From Lachnospiraceae bacterium (GTDB taxonomy: Bacteria > Bacillota > Clostridia > Lachnospirales > Lachnospiraceae), in NCBI GenBank assembly GCA_017619615.1, contig JAFZRY010000030.1, forward strand, positions 59,276 to 123,275: DNA of 64,000 nt. The letters are read 5' to 3'. This document shows, in pieces, positions 42,901 to 51,618 of this stretch (its first letter is position 1; each line of letters opens with the position of its first letter). The notes beneath the pieces are model-generated. The model worked only from the letters and a program-made list of their open reading frames with translations. It was not told where the DNA came from and did no database searches. Position numbers and translations under genes: made by a program.

Positions 42901-45900
42901 TTCGACCGCACCTCCGTGATCGACGATGCCTACGGCCTGGGCAAAGAGCCTTACCTGGCCAACAAGGACATCAACTTCATGACCCTGAAGAAGGCCGACG
43001 GCTCCACCCAGACCTACATGGTCAACCCGTACACCATCGAGGATGAATATCCCGAAGGCCGTGAAGCCATCAATCCGGAAGACACCGTCGCTTCCTTCAC
43101 CTACATCAACATCCGCCATCTGGGTTCGCAGTTCTTCGCGGTCCAGAACGAGGAAGGCAAGGTCCTGTATGCCGGCTCCGTCGGCGGGCAGACCTACGCG
43201 CCTTACTACTACGTCAACGGCGGTGCCTGGCAGAACTACGGCACCCGCAAGGCCAACGTCAACAAGGCCCTGAGCGGTCTGGGTCTGGAAGCCGGCGAAA
43301 AAGTGACCATCGGTTACTATGGCGTTCCTGAATACTACGCCATCCAGGCGGCCAAGGACGAAGGCAATGCGCCTACCACGCCTACCCTGACGGTCGACCA
43401 GTTCACCGAACTGCTGGAAGCCGGCCTGATCGAGGACGGCGCTGCCATCAAGTACACCATGACCGTGGATACCGAAGCCCCGGCCGTCTCCGCCGCCCTG
43501 GTGGATGCGATCACCGGCAACATCTATGTCCGCGCTCAGGATGACAACTACATTGCTTACGTAGCCATCATGAACCGCTCCGGTTCCCAGGTCTACTACG
43601 AGACCGTTCCGGAACAGACCGAAAAGGCTCAGGCCCTGGAAGTCCCGATGCTGCTGGAAGGCCTGAACGTGCCGAGCGAGCTGACCCTGCTGGTCGCTGA
43701 CTATGCCGGCAACGAAGCCGCGTTCCAGATCAAGCTGAGCGGCGAGCCCGTCGACTACGGCGGAACCATGATCGGCTTCGTCACCTCCTCCACCACCGCG
43801 GAACCCGGCTCCGGCAACCGCGCCTGGGAGATCGATCCCGAGAACCTGTGGTACAACTACAGCGAAGGCACCTACGGCGGCCTCGGCGTTTACGCTGAAA
43901 TGCAGTTCGCCGTACGCGCTGCTGAATACGTAGACCGCTACGTCTTCATGGCCGGCACGGACGGCTGGCTGTATGCCGCCGAACTGCAGAACCTGGGCGA
44001 AGCGAAGCGCATCAGCAAGTACAGCAACACCGTAGATACCATCTACGACATGGCGTACAACTACAAGAACAAGTCCCTGTACGCTCTGGGCGATGACAAC
44101 ACGATCTATGAGATCAACCTGCTGACCGGCGTCCTGACGCCTGCTGCGATCCTTGATCTGCCCGGTGTGTCCGGCTCCAACGCCGTAGCCAACGGTATGG
44201 CTATCGACGATGACGGCGTCGTGTACATCTCCACCTACGGCAGCACCTACACGAACGGCAAACTGTTCAAGCTGACGCTGCCTGAACCCGAACCCGAAGA
44301 AGAACAGCCCGACCTGCCTGACGGCGTGCTTGCCGGCTGGTATTTCGAGTCCGCTGACGAGATCGACAACTGGACGATGATCGACGCGGACGGCGACGGC
44401 AACAACTTCTACTACAACCCCGGCTCCGGCTACGACAACAGCACCGGCGTGCTGCAGTCCAAGTGGCACACCCCGAGCCCCGATAACTGGGCCATCACTC
44501 CTAAGGTCGATCTGACCGATGCCACCTCGGCGCAGCTGTCCTTCTATGCCCGCTGCTCGTCTTCGACCTGGAAGGAACACTTCGCCGCGTACGTCGGCGC
44601 CACGCCCGACATCGAGGCCATGACGGAAGTCGTCCCCGAGACCGAAGCGGTCCCGAGCTGGACGCAGTACACCTTCGACCTGACCGAGTATCTGGGACAG
44701 GAAGAGGTCTACCTGGCCATCCGTCACTTCAACTCGCTTGACCAGTTCTATCTGTACGTCGACAACTTCGAAGTACTGGGCGAACGTCAGGCTGACGAAC
44801 CCGGTCCGGAAGAACCCGAAGAAACTCCTGTGGTTACGGCGACTGCCGTCGGCTCCCTGAATGTATACAACTACAACAACGCCGGCGCCCTTGCCTTCGA
44901 TCATGACACTGAAACCCTGTATCTGGCCGCCAACTACAACAGCAGCCAGGACTACGACCACTATCTGTGGAAGATCAGCACGAAGAACGCTGCCGCGACC
45001 AGAGCCAACATGAACTTCGGCACCGGCAATGATTCCGGCAACCCGTCCGGCCGTCTGTACGGCGCCGTGAACGGCCTGTTCATCGTGCCCGGCGGTGCTC
45101 ACGTGATCGAGCCCACCGATACCGCTATCGACATCACGGTCGAACCTGCCGAACTGAACCTGCTGAAGGGCCAGTCGGCCGACCTGGTCGCTGCGGTCGC
45201 TCCCTGGACGCTGACCAACACCGACGTGACCTTCGAAACCGCGGATCCCGCTATCGCGACCGTGAGTGAGAAGGGTACCGTGACCGGCGTTGCGGTCGGC
45301 GAGACCGTTATCACGGTCACCACGGATGCCGAGCCTCACCTGACGGCTGAAGTGCCTGTCACCGTTTCCGAACCTCCTGTAGCCGAACTCCGCGGCGTCA
45401 TCTGGAACGAGAACGGCAAGGGCATGGCCTCCGTGTTCTCCACCGATAACACGGCCAACTGGGAAGCTCTGGCCGAAGTCGGCCAGCTGCGCTGGGCTGC
45501 CCGCGTGGACGACGTCCTGTACGGCTCCACCAACGACACCATGTTTGCGGTCGACGCGGACACCTATGAAGTGACCCAGCTGGGCGGCATCGTCTCCGAC
45601 TGGATCCTGTCCGACGGCGACGCGCTGCCTCAGGACTTCCGCGATGCTTTCGCCGCGATGGGCTACAACGTAGGCCCCGTCATCGGCCCTTGCTACGGCG
45701 GCACTTACCTGACCATGATCGATCCCGAAGCCGGCAGCCTGATCTACTTCAACCTGAGCGACACCACCTTCGGCGAAGATCATATGGCCACCTTCACGGC
45801 GGCTGGCCGCGCTGTTTATGACGACGGCGAGGACACCGATGACAACGGCGGTCTGTTCTACGGCCTGACCGAAAGCGGCGAGCTGTATGCCTTCATCATG

Positions 45901-48900
45901 AACCACGAAGGTTCCATTATGTGGACCGACCTCGGCTCCACCGGCCTTGACCTGACCGGCGTCGCTGACGTGACCAACTCCGTCTGGGCCTCCATGGTCT
46001 ACGACTTCGAGAACGAATTCCTGTACCTGTCTCACTACAGCGGCGAAGGCGACTATGCTTACCTGTACGCCATCGATGTCAACGATCCCGCCCGCGTCGG
46101 CGTGACCGGTGACTTCAGAGCGGACGTATGGCCTGCTGTCGGTCTGTACGAGTACACTCCTTCCACCGAACTGTCCCTGAAGGTCAGCCCCGAAAGCATC
46201 GAGGTCTACGAAGGCGCTACTGCCGAACTGAAGATCAAGGTGAAACTGGGCGAGACCAACGAGTACACGGTGGAAGTGGAAGATCCTGAGATCGCTTCCT
46301 TCGCGGACGGCATCGTGACCGGCCTGAAGGAAGGCGAGACCACTATCCAGGTCACCACGGTCGACGTCAACGAAGCCGGCGACCACCTGAGCGTGATCGT
46401 CCCTGTCACGGTCAAGGCTGTCCACGGCGTGGACATCCAGATCGTCGGCCAGGTGACTGACGGCAACGGTTCCCGCTTCGCGGTCATCGACCTGAACGAC
46501 GCGTCCGTCGCTTCGACCGGCGCTGCCGCTCCCGGCAACGTGGATTCCGGCGCCCGCATCGGCGACCTCTACTTCGCCGGCCTTGGCACCACCTACAAGA
46601 TCCTGGATGCGGAAGACTACACGGTCACCACGGCGTGGACCGGCGGTCCTGCTTCGAACTACTACTCCATGTATCCTGCCATGGACGTGGCCAACTACCC
46701 GCAGTTCGAAGCGGATGACGGCACCATCGATGACAGCCGCATGCTGTTCACCGTTGCGCTTGACTGGCTGGTCATGCCGAGCTACTCCGGCTGGAACCTG
46801 TCCAGCTTCCTGGAAGGCCTGGCTGGCGTCTGCTATGCCGGCAACACGCAGCTGAGCGACGGCACTGACGTGAACATCTACTTCCTGCTGACCACGGACG
46901 GCACGCTGTACACCATCGGCATCGATTATGTCGGCGGCCGCCGTACGGATCCTGAGGAATACCTGAGCACCGGCATCGTGCTGCAGAACCAGACCGACGC
47001 TTCTATGGCGTATGTCGAAACGGACGACCTGTACGGTCTTGTTGTTGCGGACAACGGCACGAAGAACGTGTGGTTCATCGACCTTGATACCGAAGAAGTC
47101 AGCATGGTCGGCACCTTGAACGTGACCAACGTTTCCGGCCTGATCGGTACCTACGATGACATCGCCGCTTACGGCGAGATCACGCCTCCGGAACCCGAAC
47201 CCGTAGTCACCGGTCATCTGATCAAGGGCTTCTACTTCGAAGAGGAGCCGACTGACTGGACCTTTGTGGATGCCGACGAAGACGGCTTCAACTGGCAGTG
47301 GCACTTCAACACCGGCAGCGGCAACCACACCGCCTATGAAGGCGACGGCATCATCACCTCCGCGTCTTACGACAATGACTCCAGTACGGCGCTGCATCCG
47401 GACAACTGGGCTATCAGCCCGGCGGTCGACCTGTCCACTGCGGAAGACGACGTGATCGTTTCCCTGTATGCGGTCGGTCAGGATGCCAGCTGGGCAGCGG
47501 AACACTTCGCCGTCTATGCCGGCACCACCCCTGTTCCGGACGAAATGACCCTGGTCATCCCTGAAAGCGTCTCCGGCGGCGAGTATAAGCAGTTCACGGG
47601 CTCCCTGGCCGACTTTGCCGGCGAGGATGAGGTCTACATCGCGATCCGTCACTTCAACGTCACGGATATGTTCTATCTGAACGTTGACCAGGTCGAGTTC
47701 ATGGACCAGCTGGAAGAAGTGACGCCTCCGGAACCCGAACCCGACGTGACCGGCGACCCGCTGTTCACCGAAGACTTCGAAGCAAATCCGACTGACTGGA
47801 CCTTCGTGGATGCCGACGACGACGGTTACAACTGGAACTGGGAAGACGGCACGAACCTTGATTCGGGCTTCTACGAAGGCACCGGCATGATCATGAGCGC
47901 GTCCTACGACAACCCGTCCTACACGGCTCTGACTCCCGACGACTGGGCCATCAGCCCGGCCATCGATCTGAGCACGGCGTCTGCCGACGCGATCGTCTCC
48001 CTGTATGCCAAGGGACAGGATCCCGACTGGGCGTCTGAAGTGTTCGCCATCTATGCCGGCACTTCCACTGACACGTCCGCCATGACGAAGCTGAGCGCTG
48101 ACTTCACTGCCACCGGCGATTGGGCACAGTACACTGCTTCTCTGGAAGACTTCATCGGCGCGTCTACGGTCTACATTGCGGTCCGCCACTACAACGTCAC
48201 GGATATGTTCTTCCTGGATGTCGACTATGTCCAGGTCCTGCACAACCTGACTGACAACGGCGACGCCGCTCACAAGAACGTTCCCGGCGAAGTCGTTGCG
48301 GCTGCTCCTGCGACCCGCGTACAGCCCGAATTCCACAAGGCCGTTCCGGCTGAAGCCAGGTTCTCTGCCTTCCACAAGGCTCTGGGCGACGGCATCGGCC
48401 GCCTTGACAAGGCCATCAACAACAACGTCGAGATGTCCAAGCTCGGCGAGACCGCCAACGAAGTGACCGGCGGCACGAACGCCATCCACGGCGAATCCGT
48501 CCTGTCCGCGCGTCCTGCCAAGCCCGTCCGCGGTGCGGAAGGCACGGCGGAAGACGGTGTCGTGACCGTGACCCTGACCGAAGACGTCGACGTGACCAAC
48601 GGCCTCATCGCGGTCGAGTACGATCCCGAACTGCTGACCTTCATCGGCGGCGGATCCATCTTCGCGCACTGCTCGTGGAATGCGGAAGACGGCGTTGTGT
48701 ACTTCGCTTATGCGGATGCCATCCCGCTGCCCGCCGGTGAAGTCATTGCGACCATCGAGTTCTCCTACACCGAACCGGCTCTGGAGACCGAGCTCACCGT
48801 GACCACGATCGAGCGCAACGACGACGTCAATGTGGATGAAGAACCCACTGTGATCAAGATCGGCGCGTCCGTCATCGTGAACGGCGTCACGCTGGCTCTG

Positions 48901-49755
48901 GACGGCCGGCTGGCGATGAATATGTTCATCACCGCTCCGACCTCCGCTGCCACGGCGACCATGACCTTCCACGGTCAGAACGAGGACGAAGTGACCTTCG
49001 AACTGATCCGCGACAAGGATCACTTCTACAACTCCAAGACCGGCCAGTTCCGTCTGGCTTACAAGAACATCGCGGCAAAGGAAATGACCTGCCCGGTGGA
49101 TCTGAAGGTCTTTGACGCGAACGGCAACCAGATGGCTTTGGTCCGCGCCAACGGCGATCCGGTGGACGGCAACGTCTTCACCTTCCGCGTGGCTGACTGG
49201 GCGAACGCCATCATCGGCAACGAGAACAGCAACGAAGCGTCCGTCAACCTGGCCAAGGCTCTGCTGAACTACGGCGGCGCTGCTCAGGAATACTTCGAGT
49301 TCAACCTGGAAGATCCGGCGAACCCTGAAGGTTACCTGGCTGACGAGACCGCCGCGGTCGAAGCGAACCCGGCTCTGGACGGCGACATTCCGGAAGACGC
49401 GAAGGCTCTGTTCGGCTACTCCGGCCTGACCCTGAACCTGGAAGGCGACACGGAACTGCGTATCTACTTCACCAAGGATGTGACCGCGGTGGACGATGCC
49501 GGTATCAAGCTGCCGCTGAAGACTCAGGGCAAGAAGAAGTACATCAGCATCCCGAACATTGCTTCCGTGGATCTGGACGAGCTGTACCCGATCACCATCA
49601 GCCTGGATGGTCAGGAGCGTGTGTTCACGCTGGCTGCGCTGACTTATGCGAATAAGATCCTGGCGGCCAACTCGAACGAGAAGCTCGTGACGGTCATGAA
49701 GGCTCTGTACGTGTACAACGAAATGGCTGAGATCTACTTCAACAAAGTAGACTGA
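39988..49755 (+). CDS. giant secreted subtilase (S8), expanded paralogue
   Basis: A 3255-residue protease, started at the ATG at 39988 (AAAAGGAG upstream, signal peptide identical in style to the first paralogue); an upstream open extension overlaps the leader RNA. Triad: Asp209 (VAIIDTGID), His298 (NHGSHVTS), Ser671 (SGTSMAAPQ). After His the usual AG is replaced by TS. Dockerin-like loops are at about 841-901, Big_2-like domains at about 1712-1796 and 2060-2145. Three cleaved-adhesin-type domains (about 1448-1599, 2411-2577, 2589-2753) are found where the paralogue has one. A cohesin-like module (about 2858-2945) and the conserved C-terminal domain (2961-3255) end it. Acid-rich Pro-Glu linkers (EPEPEPEE) separate domains. 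Confidence 0.9.
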   Translation: MKNSPLYRRLLSVVLALAMTVALLTPTSLARAAEDTAPAREELELTPVDPSTLDSHTLPEVQPMYEKEPYSAAEEVRVSIVLEKASTIEAGFELEGIAYDAAAKEYRQGLKSDQNEMVARIGQVLGHDLDVKWNLTLIANIISANVLYGEIDAIKAIDGITDVFVENRYELDDAEKDDPATATSALMTGTNVAWAEGYTGAGSKVAIIDTGIDAEHLSFDAGAFEYALAQNAAEKEMSVDEYVASLNLLTADKIDEVADQLNVSVTGSQAYRNAKVAYGYNYVDRSLRIDHQDSGSNHGSHVTSIAAANKYVPVDGGYGPAIDTVGVQGMAPDAQILTMKVFSTSGASDSDYMIAIEDAIILGADSANLSLGSGVAGRTFSDGYERVMNLLVEKGMVVSISAGNAYSWYNTPYNSNMPYGYIYADDVKQDTVGSPGSFPNAFTVASVDNAGQTGMPLKFGDLSVFYTETSGYGNNPISTLSGQDLEYVLLNGPGVDDNAHVGQAGDDFYALGSAVVSGKVAICFRGSSSFFAKANAAVAQGAVAVLIANNTDGSFGMNLTGYNYSAPAVSILQSDGFAIMAQSEKVTTESGLEYYTGSVKISDKMEVSDVDISNGVVTASSFSSWGVPESLIMKPEILAPGGSIYGVNGASALASDNVTTHDQYAAFSGTSMAAPQVAGMAAVMGQYIRENDLTTKTGLSARQLTNSLLMGTANPVYDSDGEYWSILKVGSGLANVGKAVKATSYILMDEDATMFPDSARDGKVKAELGDDPERTGEYSFGFTIYPMGESKEFQLRTDIFTQWLAGNGGYGMLQDYGTILIGADVTYEINGETYENASTLDADVNQDGKTDEADAQAILDHITGWADEEDPFDAEAADVDGDRAITTVDARLILEAAATPTIEITEPTHVTVNIKLDEDDAAFLAYYFGGNFYVEGYTYIEALSNEEGEFLDVDQSIPILGLYGSWTGAAMFDRTSVIDDAYGLGKEPYLANKDINFMTLKKADGSTQTYMVNPYTIEDEYPEGREAINPEDTVASFTYINIRHLGSQFFAVQNEEGKVLYAGSVGGQTYAPYYYVNGGAWQNYGTRKANVNKALSGLGLEAGEKVTIGYYGVPEYYAIQAAKDEGNAPTTPTLTVDQFTELLEAGLIEDGAAIKYTMTVDTEAPAVSAALVDAITGNIYVRAQDDNYIAYVAIMNRSGSQVYYETVPEQTEKAQALEVPMLLEGLNVPSELTLLVADYAGNEAAFQIKLSGEPVDYGGTMIGFVTSSTTAEPGSGNRAWEIDPENLWYNYSEGTYGGLGVYAEMQFAVRAAEYVDRYVFMAGTDGWLYAAELQNLGEAKRISKYSNTVDTIYDMAYNYKNKSLYALGDDNTIYEINLLTGVLTPAAILDLPGVSGSNAVANGMAIDDDGVVYISTYGSTYTNGKLFKLTLPEPEPEEEQPDLPDGVLAGWYFESADEIDNWTMIDADGDGNNFYYNPGSGYDNSTGVLQSKWHTPSPDNWAITPKVDLTDATSAQLSFYARCSSSTWKEHFAAYVGATPDIEAMTEVVPETEAVPSWTQYTFDLTEYLGQEEVYLAIRHFNSLDQFYLYVDNFEVLGERQADEPGPEEPEETPVVTATAVGSLNVYNYNNAGALAFDHDTETLYLAANYNSSQDYDHYLWKISTKNAAATRANMNFGTGNDSGNPSGRLYGAVNGLFIVPGGAHVIEPTDTAIDITVEPAELNLLKGQSADLVAAVAPWTLTNTDVTFETADPAIATVSEKGTVTGVAVGETVITVTTDAEPHLTAEVPVTVSEPPVAELRGVIWNENGKGMASVFSTDNTANWEALAEVGQLRWAARVDDVLYGSTNDTMFAVDADTYEVTQLGGIVSDWILSDGDALPQDFRDAFAAMGYNVGPVIGPCYGGTYLTMIDPEAGSLIYFNLSDTTFGEDHMATFTAAGRAVYDDGEDTDDNGGLFYGLTESGELYAFIMNHEGSIMWTDLGSTGLDLTGVADVTNSVWASMVYDFENEFLYLSHYSGEGDYAYLYAIDVNDPARVGVTGDFRADVWPAVGLYEYTPSTELSLKVSPESIEVYEGATAELKIKVKLGETNEYTVEVEDPEIASFADGIVTGLKEGETTIQVTTVDVNEAGDHLSVIVPVTVKAVHGVDIQIVGQVTDGNGSRFAVIDLNDASVASTGAAAPGNVDSGARIGDLYFAGLGTTYKILDAEDYTVTTAWTGGPASNYYSMYPAMDVANYPQFEADDGTIDDSRMLFTVALDWLVMPSYSGWNLSSFLEGLAGVCYAGNTQLSDGTDVNIYFLLTTDGTLYTIGIDYVGGRRTDPEEYLSTGIVLQNQTDASMAYVETDDLYGLVVADNGTKNVWFIDLDTEEVSMVGTLNVTNVSGLIGTYDDIAAYGEITPPEPEPVVTGHLIKGFYFEEEPTDWTFVDADEDGFNWQWHFNTGSGNHTAYEGDGIITSASYDNDSSTALHPDNWAISPAVDLSTAEDDVIVSLYAVGQDASWAAEHFAVYAGTTPVPDEMTLVIPESVSGGEYKQFTGSLADFAGEDEVYIAIRHFNVTDMFYLNVDQVEFMDQLEEVTPPEPEPDVTGDPLFTEDFEANPTDWTFVDADDDGYNWNWEDGTNLDSGFYEGTGMIMSASYDNPSYTALTPDDWAISPAIDLSTASADAIVSLYAKGQDPDWASEVFAIYAGTSTDTSAMTKLSADFTATGDWAQYTASLEDFIGASTVYIAVRHYNVTDMFFLDVDYVQVLHNLTDNGDAAHKNVPGEVVAAAPATRVQPEFHKAVPAEARFSAFHKALGDGIGRLDKAINNNVEMSKLGETANEVTGGTNAIHGESVLSARPAKPVRGAEGTAEDGVVTVTLTEDVDVTNGLIAVEYDPELLTFIGGGSIFAHCSWNAEDGVVYFAYADAIPLPAGEVIATIEFSYTEPALETELTVTTIERNDDVNVDEEPTVIKIGASVIVNGVTLALDGRLAMNMFITAPTSAATATMTFHGQNEDEVTFELIRDKDHFYNSKTGQFRLAYKNIAAKEMTCPVDLKVFDANGNQMALVRANGDPVDGNVFTFRVADWANAIIGNENSNEASVNLAKALLNYGGAAQEYFEFNLEDPANPEGYLADETAAVEANPALDGDIPEDAKALFGYSGLTLNLEGDTELRIYFTKDVTAVDDAGIKLPLKTQGKKKYISIPNIASVDLDELYPITISLDGQERVFTLAALTYANKILAANSNEKLVTVMKALYVYNEMAEIYFNKVD

Positions 49756-49768
49756 TGCCGCACCCCGG

Positions 49769-49806
49769 AGGGGGCTGGCCGGGCAACCGGTCAGCCCCCT
49801 TTTTTG
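49769..49806 (+). terminator. rho-independent terminator after subtilase 2
   Basis: GGGGGCTGGCCG, loop, CCGGTCAGCCCCC followed by TTTTTT: a very strong intrinsic terminator, separating the subtilases from the peptide operon. Confidence 0.93.
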
Positions 49807-49900
49807 ATGCTTTTCACTTTTCCGGACTGAAAACCGCCGCTAAAACGCAAAAAACCGCCTTTTTCGGGTAAAAAAAATTAAAAATTTGTGAAAAAAGTAC

Positions 49901-49929
49901 TTGCAATTTCCGAAAACACGCGATAGAAT
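49901..49929 (+). promoter_or_regulatory. promoter of the RiPP-like operon
   Basis: TTGCAA (49901-49906), 17-bp spacer, TAGAAT (49924-49929), in a markedly A+T-rich stretch (49850-49930). Confidence 0.85.
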
Positions 49930-49962
49930 AGTCTCATCCTAAAAAAGGAGGGTTTGTTTGTT

Positions 49963-50061
49963 ATGAAGTATGAAGTAGCTCAGATCGAAGTGATCAACTT
50001 CACTTTCGCGGACATCATCACTGACAGCGAATGCCCTAACGAAACTGAACCCGTTGGTTGA
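49963..50061 (+). CDS. putative RiPP precursor peptide (32 residues)
   Basis: A 32-codon frame, ATG at 49963 to TGA at 50061, with a very strong ribosome site (AAAAAAGGAGGG, 49941-49952) and its own promoter. The N-terminal half (MKYEVAQIEVINFTFADI) is amphipathic and leader-like. The C-terminal part carries one Cys (Cys24) within TDSECPNETEPVG, two prolines, and Ser22, Thr20 and Thr28 as further possible targets. It lies directly upstream of a radical SAM/SPASM enzyme, a PqqD-domain protein and a peptidase, the usual setting for a ribosomally made, post-translationally modified peptide. It does not match a precursor class that I can name, and the leader/core boundary is unknown. Confidence 0.75.
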   Translation: MKYEVAQIEVINFTFADIITDSECPNETEPVG

Positions 50062-50070
50062 GTGAAATAG

Positions 50071-50087
50071 GATCAGCGGAGCTGATC
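50071..50087 (+). repeat. short hairpin after the precursor gene
   Basis: GATCAGC, GGA, GCTGATC: perfect 7-bp stem 10 bases after the precursor stop. It may stabilise the short precursor mRNA. Confidence 0.45.
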
Positions 50088-50120
50088 TCTCCGTTGAATG
50101 AGAGGCGCGCGTCAAACAGC

Positions 50121-50152
50121 AAGGGTGAGGGAGACCTCACCCTTCAATTTTT
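50121..50152 (+). terminator. attenuating terminator between precursor and radical SAM genes
   Basis: AAGGGTGAGG, loop GAGA, CCTCACCCTT (perfect 10-bp stem) followed by CAATTTTT. Partial read-through would give much precursor mRNA and little enzyme mRNA, a common RiPP arrangement. Confidence 0.85.
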
Positions 50153-50214
50153 ATGAAAAGCGGGAGACAGGCCCCGGCCGGCCCCGTCCCCGCCCCAAAG
50201 AAGGGAGAACTTCC

Positions 50215-51618
50215 ATGCGCATCCTGCAGGAAGCCCAGGCGCTCACGCTCCGGCTGCTGGCCGGCCGCGAAGCCCAGACCGAACCGTTCGTTTTCAGCGT
50301 ATACTGCCTGACGGAACCCGTTCCCGGCGGTAGACTGCTTTATCATACCTTAACAAAAGAACTGCTCTTCCTGGAAGACGGCGAAGAGCAGGCGGATTAT
50401 CTGCGCCGCCGTTTCTTCCTAATAGAAGAAGGGACGGACGAACGCGCCGCCGCGCGCGACCTGCGCGGCACACTGCAGTTTTTAGGCCGCAGCCGTCTGC
50501 AGGGCTATACCCGCTATACCATCCTCCCCACCACGGACTGCAACGCCCGCTGCTTCTACTGCTATGAAGCGGGCTGCGAAAAACTGAACATGGCCGCCGC
50601 GGCCGCGGACAGGACCGCGCGCTTCATCCTGGACACCTGCGCCCCGGGCGAACTGACCCTGCGCTTCTTCGGCGGCGAACCGCTGATGGGCGCCGCGTCG
50701 CTGGACCGCATCTGCGAAGCGCTGGCTGAAAACGGCAAAACGTACCACAGCAACATCGTGACCAACGGCTACCTCTTCACCCCGGAGCGGATCCGCAAAG
50801 CCGCGGCGCTGTGGCACCTGAAGCGCGCGCAGATCACGCTGGACGGCACGGAAGAGGTGTACAACGCCCGGAAGGACTTCGTGGAGGACCACGACGGCGC
50901 CTTCCGCCGCGTGCTGGACAATATCGAGGGCCTGCTGCAGGCCGGCATCGCCGTCACGGTCCGCCTGAACATGGACGAAGTCAATCTGCCGGATCTGCGG
51001 ATCCTGGCCGGCCAGCTGGCGCGGCGCTTCGGCGGGTACGCAAACTTTACCGTCTACCCGTTCCTGCTGTTCCAGGACATCCTGTCCCCTTCGCGGGAGA
51101 AGGTGGAGCGGCTGTTCGGTCTGTACCGGGAATTCCGCGCGGAGCTCACCGACGCGGGGCTGTTAAAGCCCGGCAAACTGCCGGAGACCCTGCGGCTCAA
51201 CCACTGCATGGCGGACGACCCCGCCTCCGCGGTGATCCTGCCGGACGGCCGCCTGCATGCCTGCGAGCATTTCACCGAGGGCCTGTTCTGCGGCACGGTG
51301 GACGAGCCGGTGCCGAAATCCGCGACGGAAGCGTACTGGACGGAGGAATTCCCCGAGGACGGCGCGTGCGCGGCCTGCCCGCTGTACCCGGACTGCTTCC
51401 GCATGAAAAACTGCCCGGATCGCGCGGACCGCTGCATCCCGCAGCAGCGCGAGGCGGAGATCGAAAAACTGCGGATCCGCATGCGCGCGGCGTATGATAG
51501 GGCCGTGAACGGCCGGCCCGTGGACGACAACGCCGCAAACGACAGCGCCGCAAACGACAGCGCCGCAAACGACCTCATCGCCGCCGCCCCCGACCGAAAG
51601 GAACCCGACACCCCATGA
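50215..51618 (+). CDS. radical SAM/SPASM peptide-modifying enzyme
   Basis: A 467-residue protein started at the ATG at 50215 (AAGGGAGAA upstream); the frame extends 5' through the terminator without a start signal. The N-terminal ~95 residues may form a small recognition domain. The radical SAM CxxxCxxC motif is Cys109, Cys113, Cys116 (TTDCNARCFYCYEAG), with FFGGEPL as the GGE motif. The C-terminal SPASM region has cysteines in HACEHFTEG, CAACPLYPDC and KNCPDRADRC, enough for auxiliary [4Fe-4S] clusters. The tail carries three AANDS-type repeats. It is expected to modify the peptide encoded at 49963; the chemistry (thioether, C-C or epimerisation) cannot be read from the sequence. It overlaps the next gene by 4 bp. 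Confidence 0.88.
   Translation: MRILQEAQALTLRLLAGREAQTEPFVFSVYCLTEPVPGGRLLYHTLTKELLFLEDGEEQADYLRRRFFLIEEGTDERAAARDLRGTLQFLGRSRLQGYTRYTILPTTDCNARCFYCYEAGCEKLNMAAAAADRTARFILDTCAPGELTLRFFGGEPLMGAASLDRICEALAENGKTYHSNIVTNGYLFTPERIRKAAALWHLKRAQITLDGTEEVYNARKDFVEDHDGAFRRVLDNIEGLLQAGIAVTVRLNMDEVNLPDLRILAGQLARRFGGYANFTVYPFLLFQDILSPSREKVERLFGLYREFRAELTDAGLLKPGKLPETLRLNHCMADDPASAVILPDGRLHACEHFTEGLFCGTVDEPVPKSATEAYWTEEFPEDGACAACPLYPDCFRMKNCPDRADRCIPQQREAEIEKLRIRMRAAYDRAVNGRPVDDNAANDSAANDSAANDLIAAAPDRKEPDTP
51526..51573 (+). repeat. 15-bp tandem repeat in the radical SAM gene tail
   Basis: GACARCGCCGCAAAC repeated three times in frame plus a fourth partial copy, coding for repeated D-N/S-A-A-N. Copy number may vary by slippage. 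Confidence 0.8.

Noticed and set aside
42184-49023. Minus-strand open frame of 2279 codons opposite subtilase 2 (and 1297- and 1076-codon frames opposite subtilase 1)
   Set aside because: They lie exactly antisense to genes with clear signal peptides, triads and domain structure. Their translations are low-complexity Val/Gly/Asp/Arg runs, as expected from the codon bias of the sense gene.
50098-50214. 5' extension of the radical SAM gene
   Set aside because: It would run through the attenuating terminator and lacks a ribosome site; the ATG at 50215 has one.
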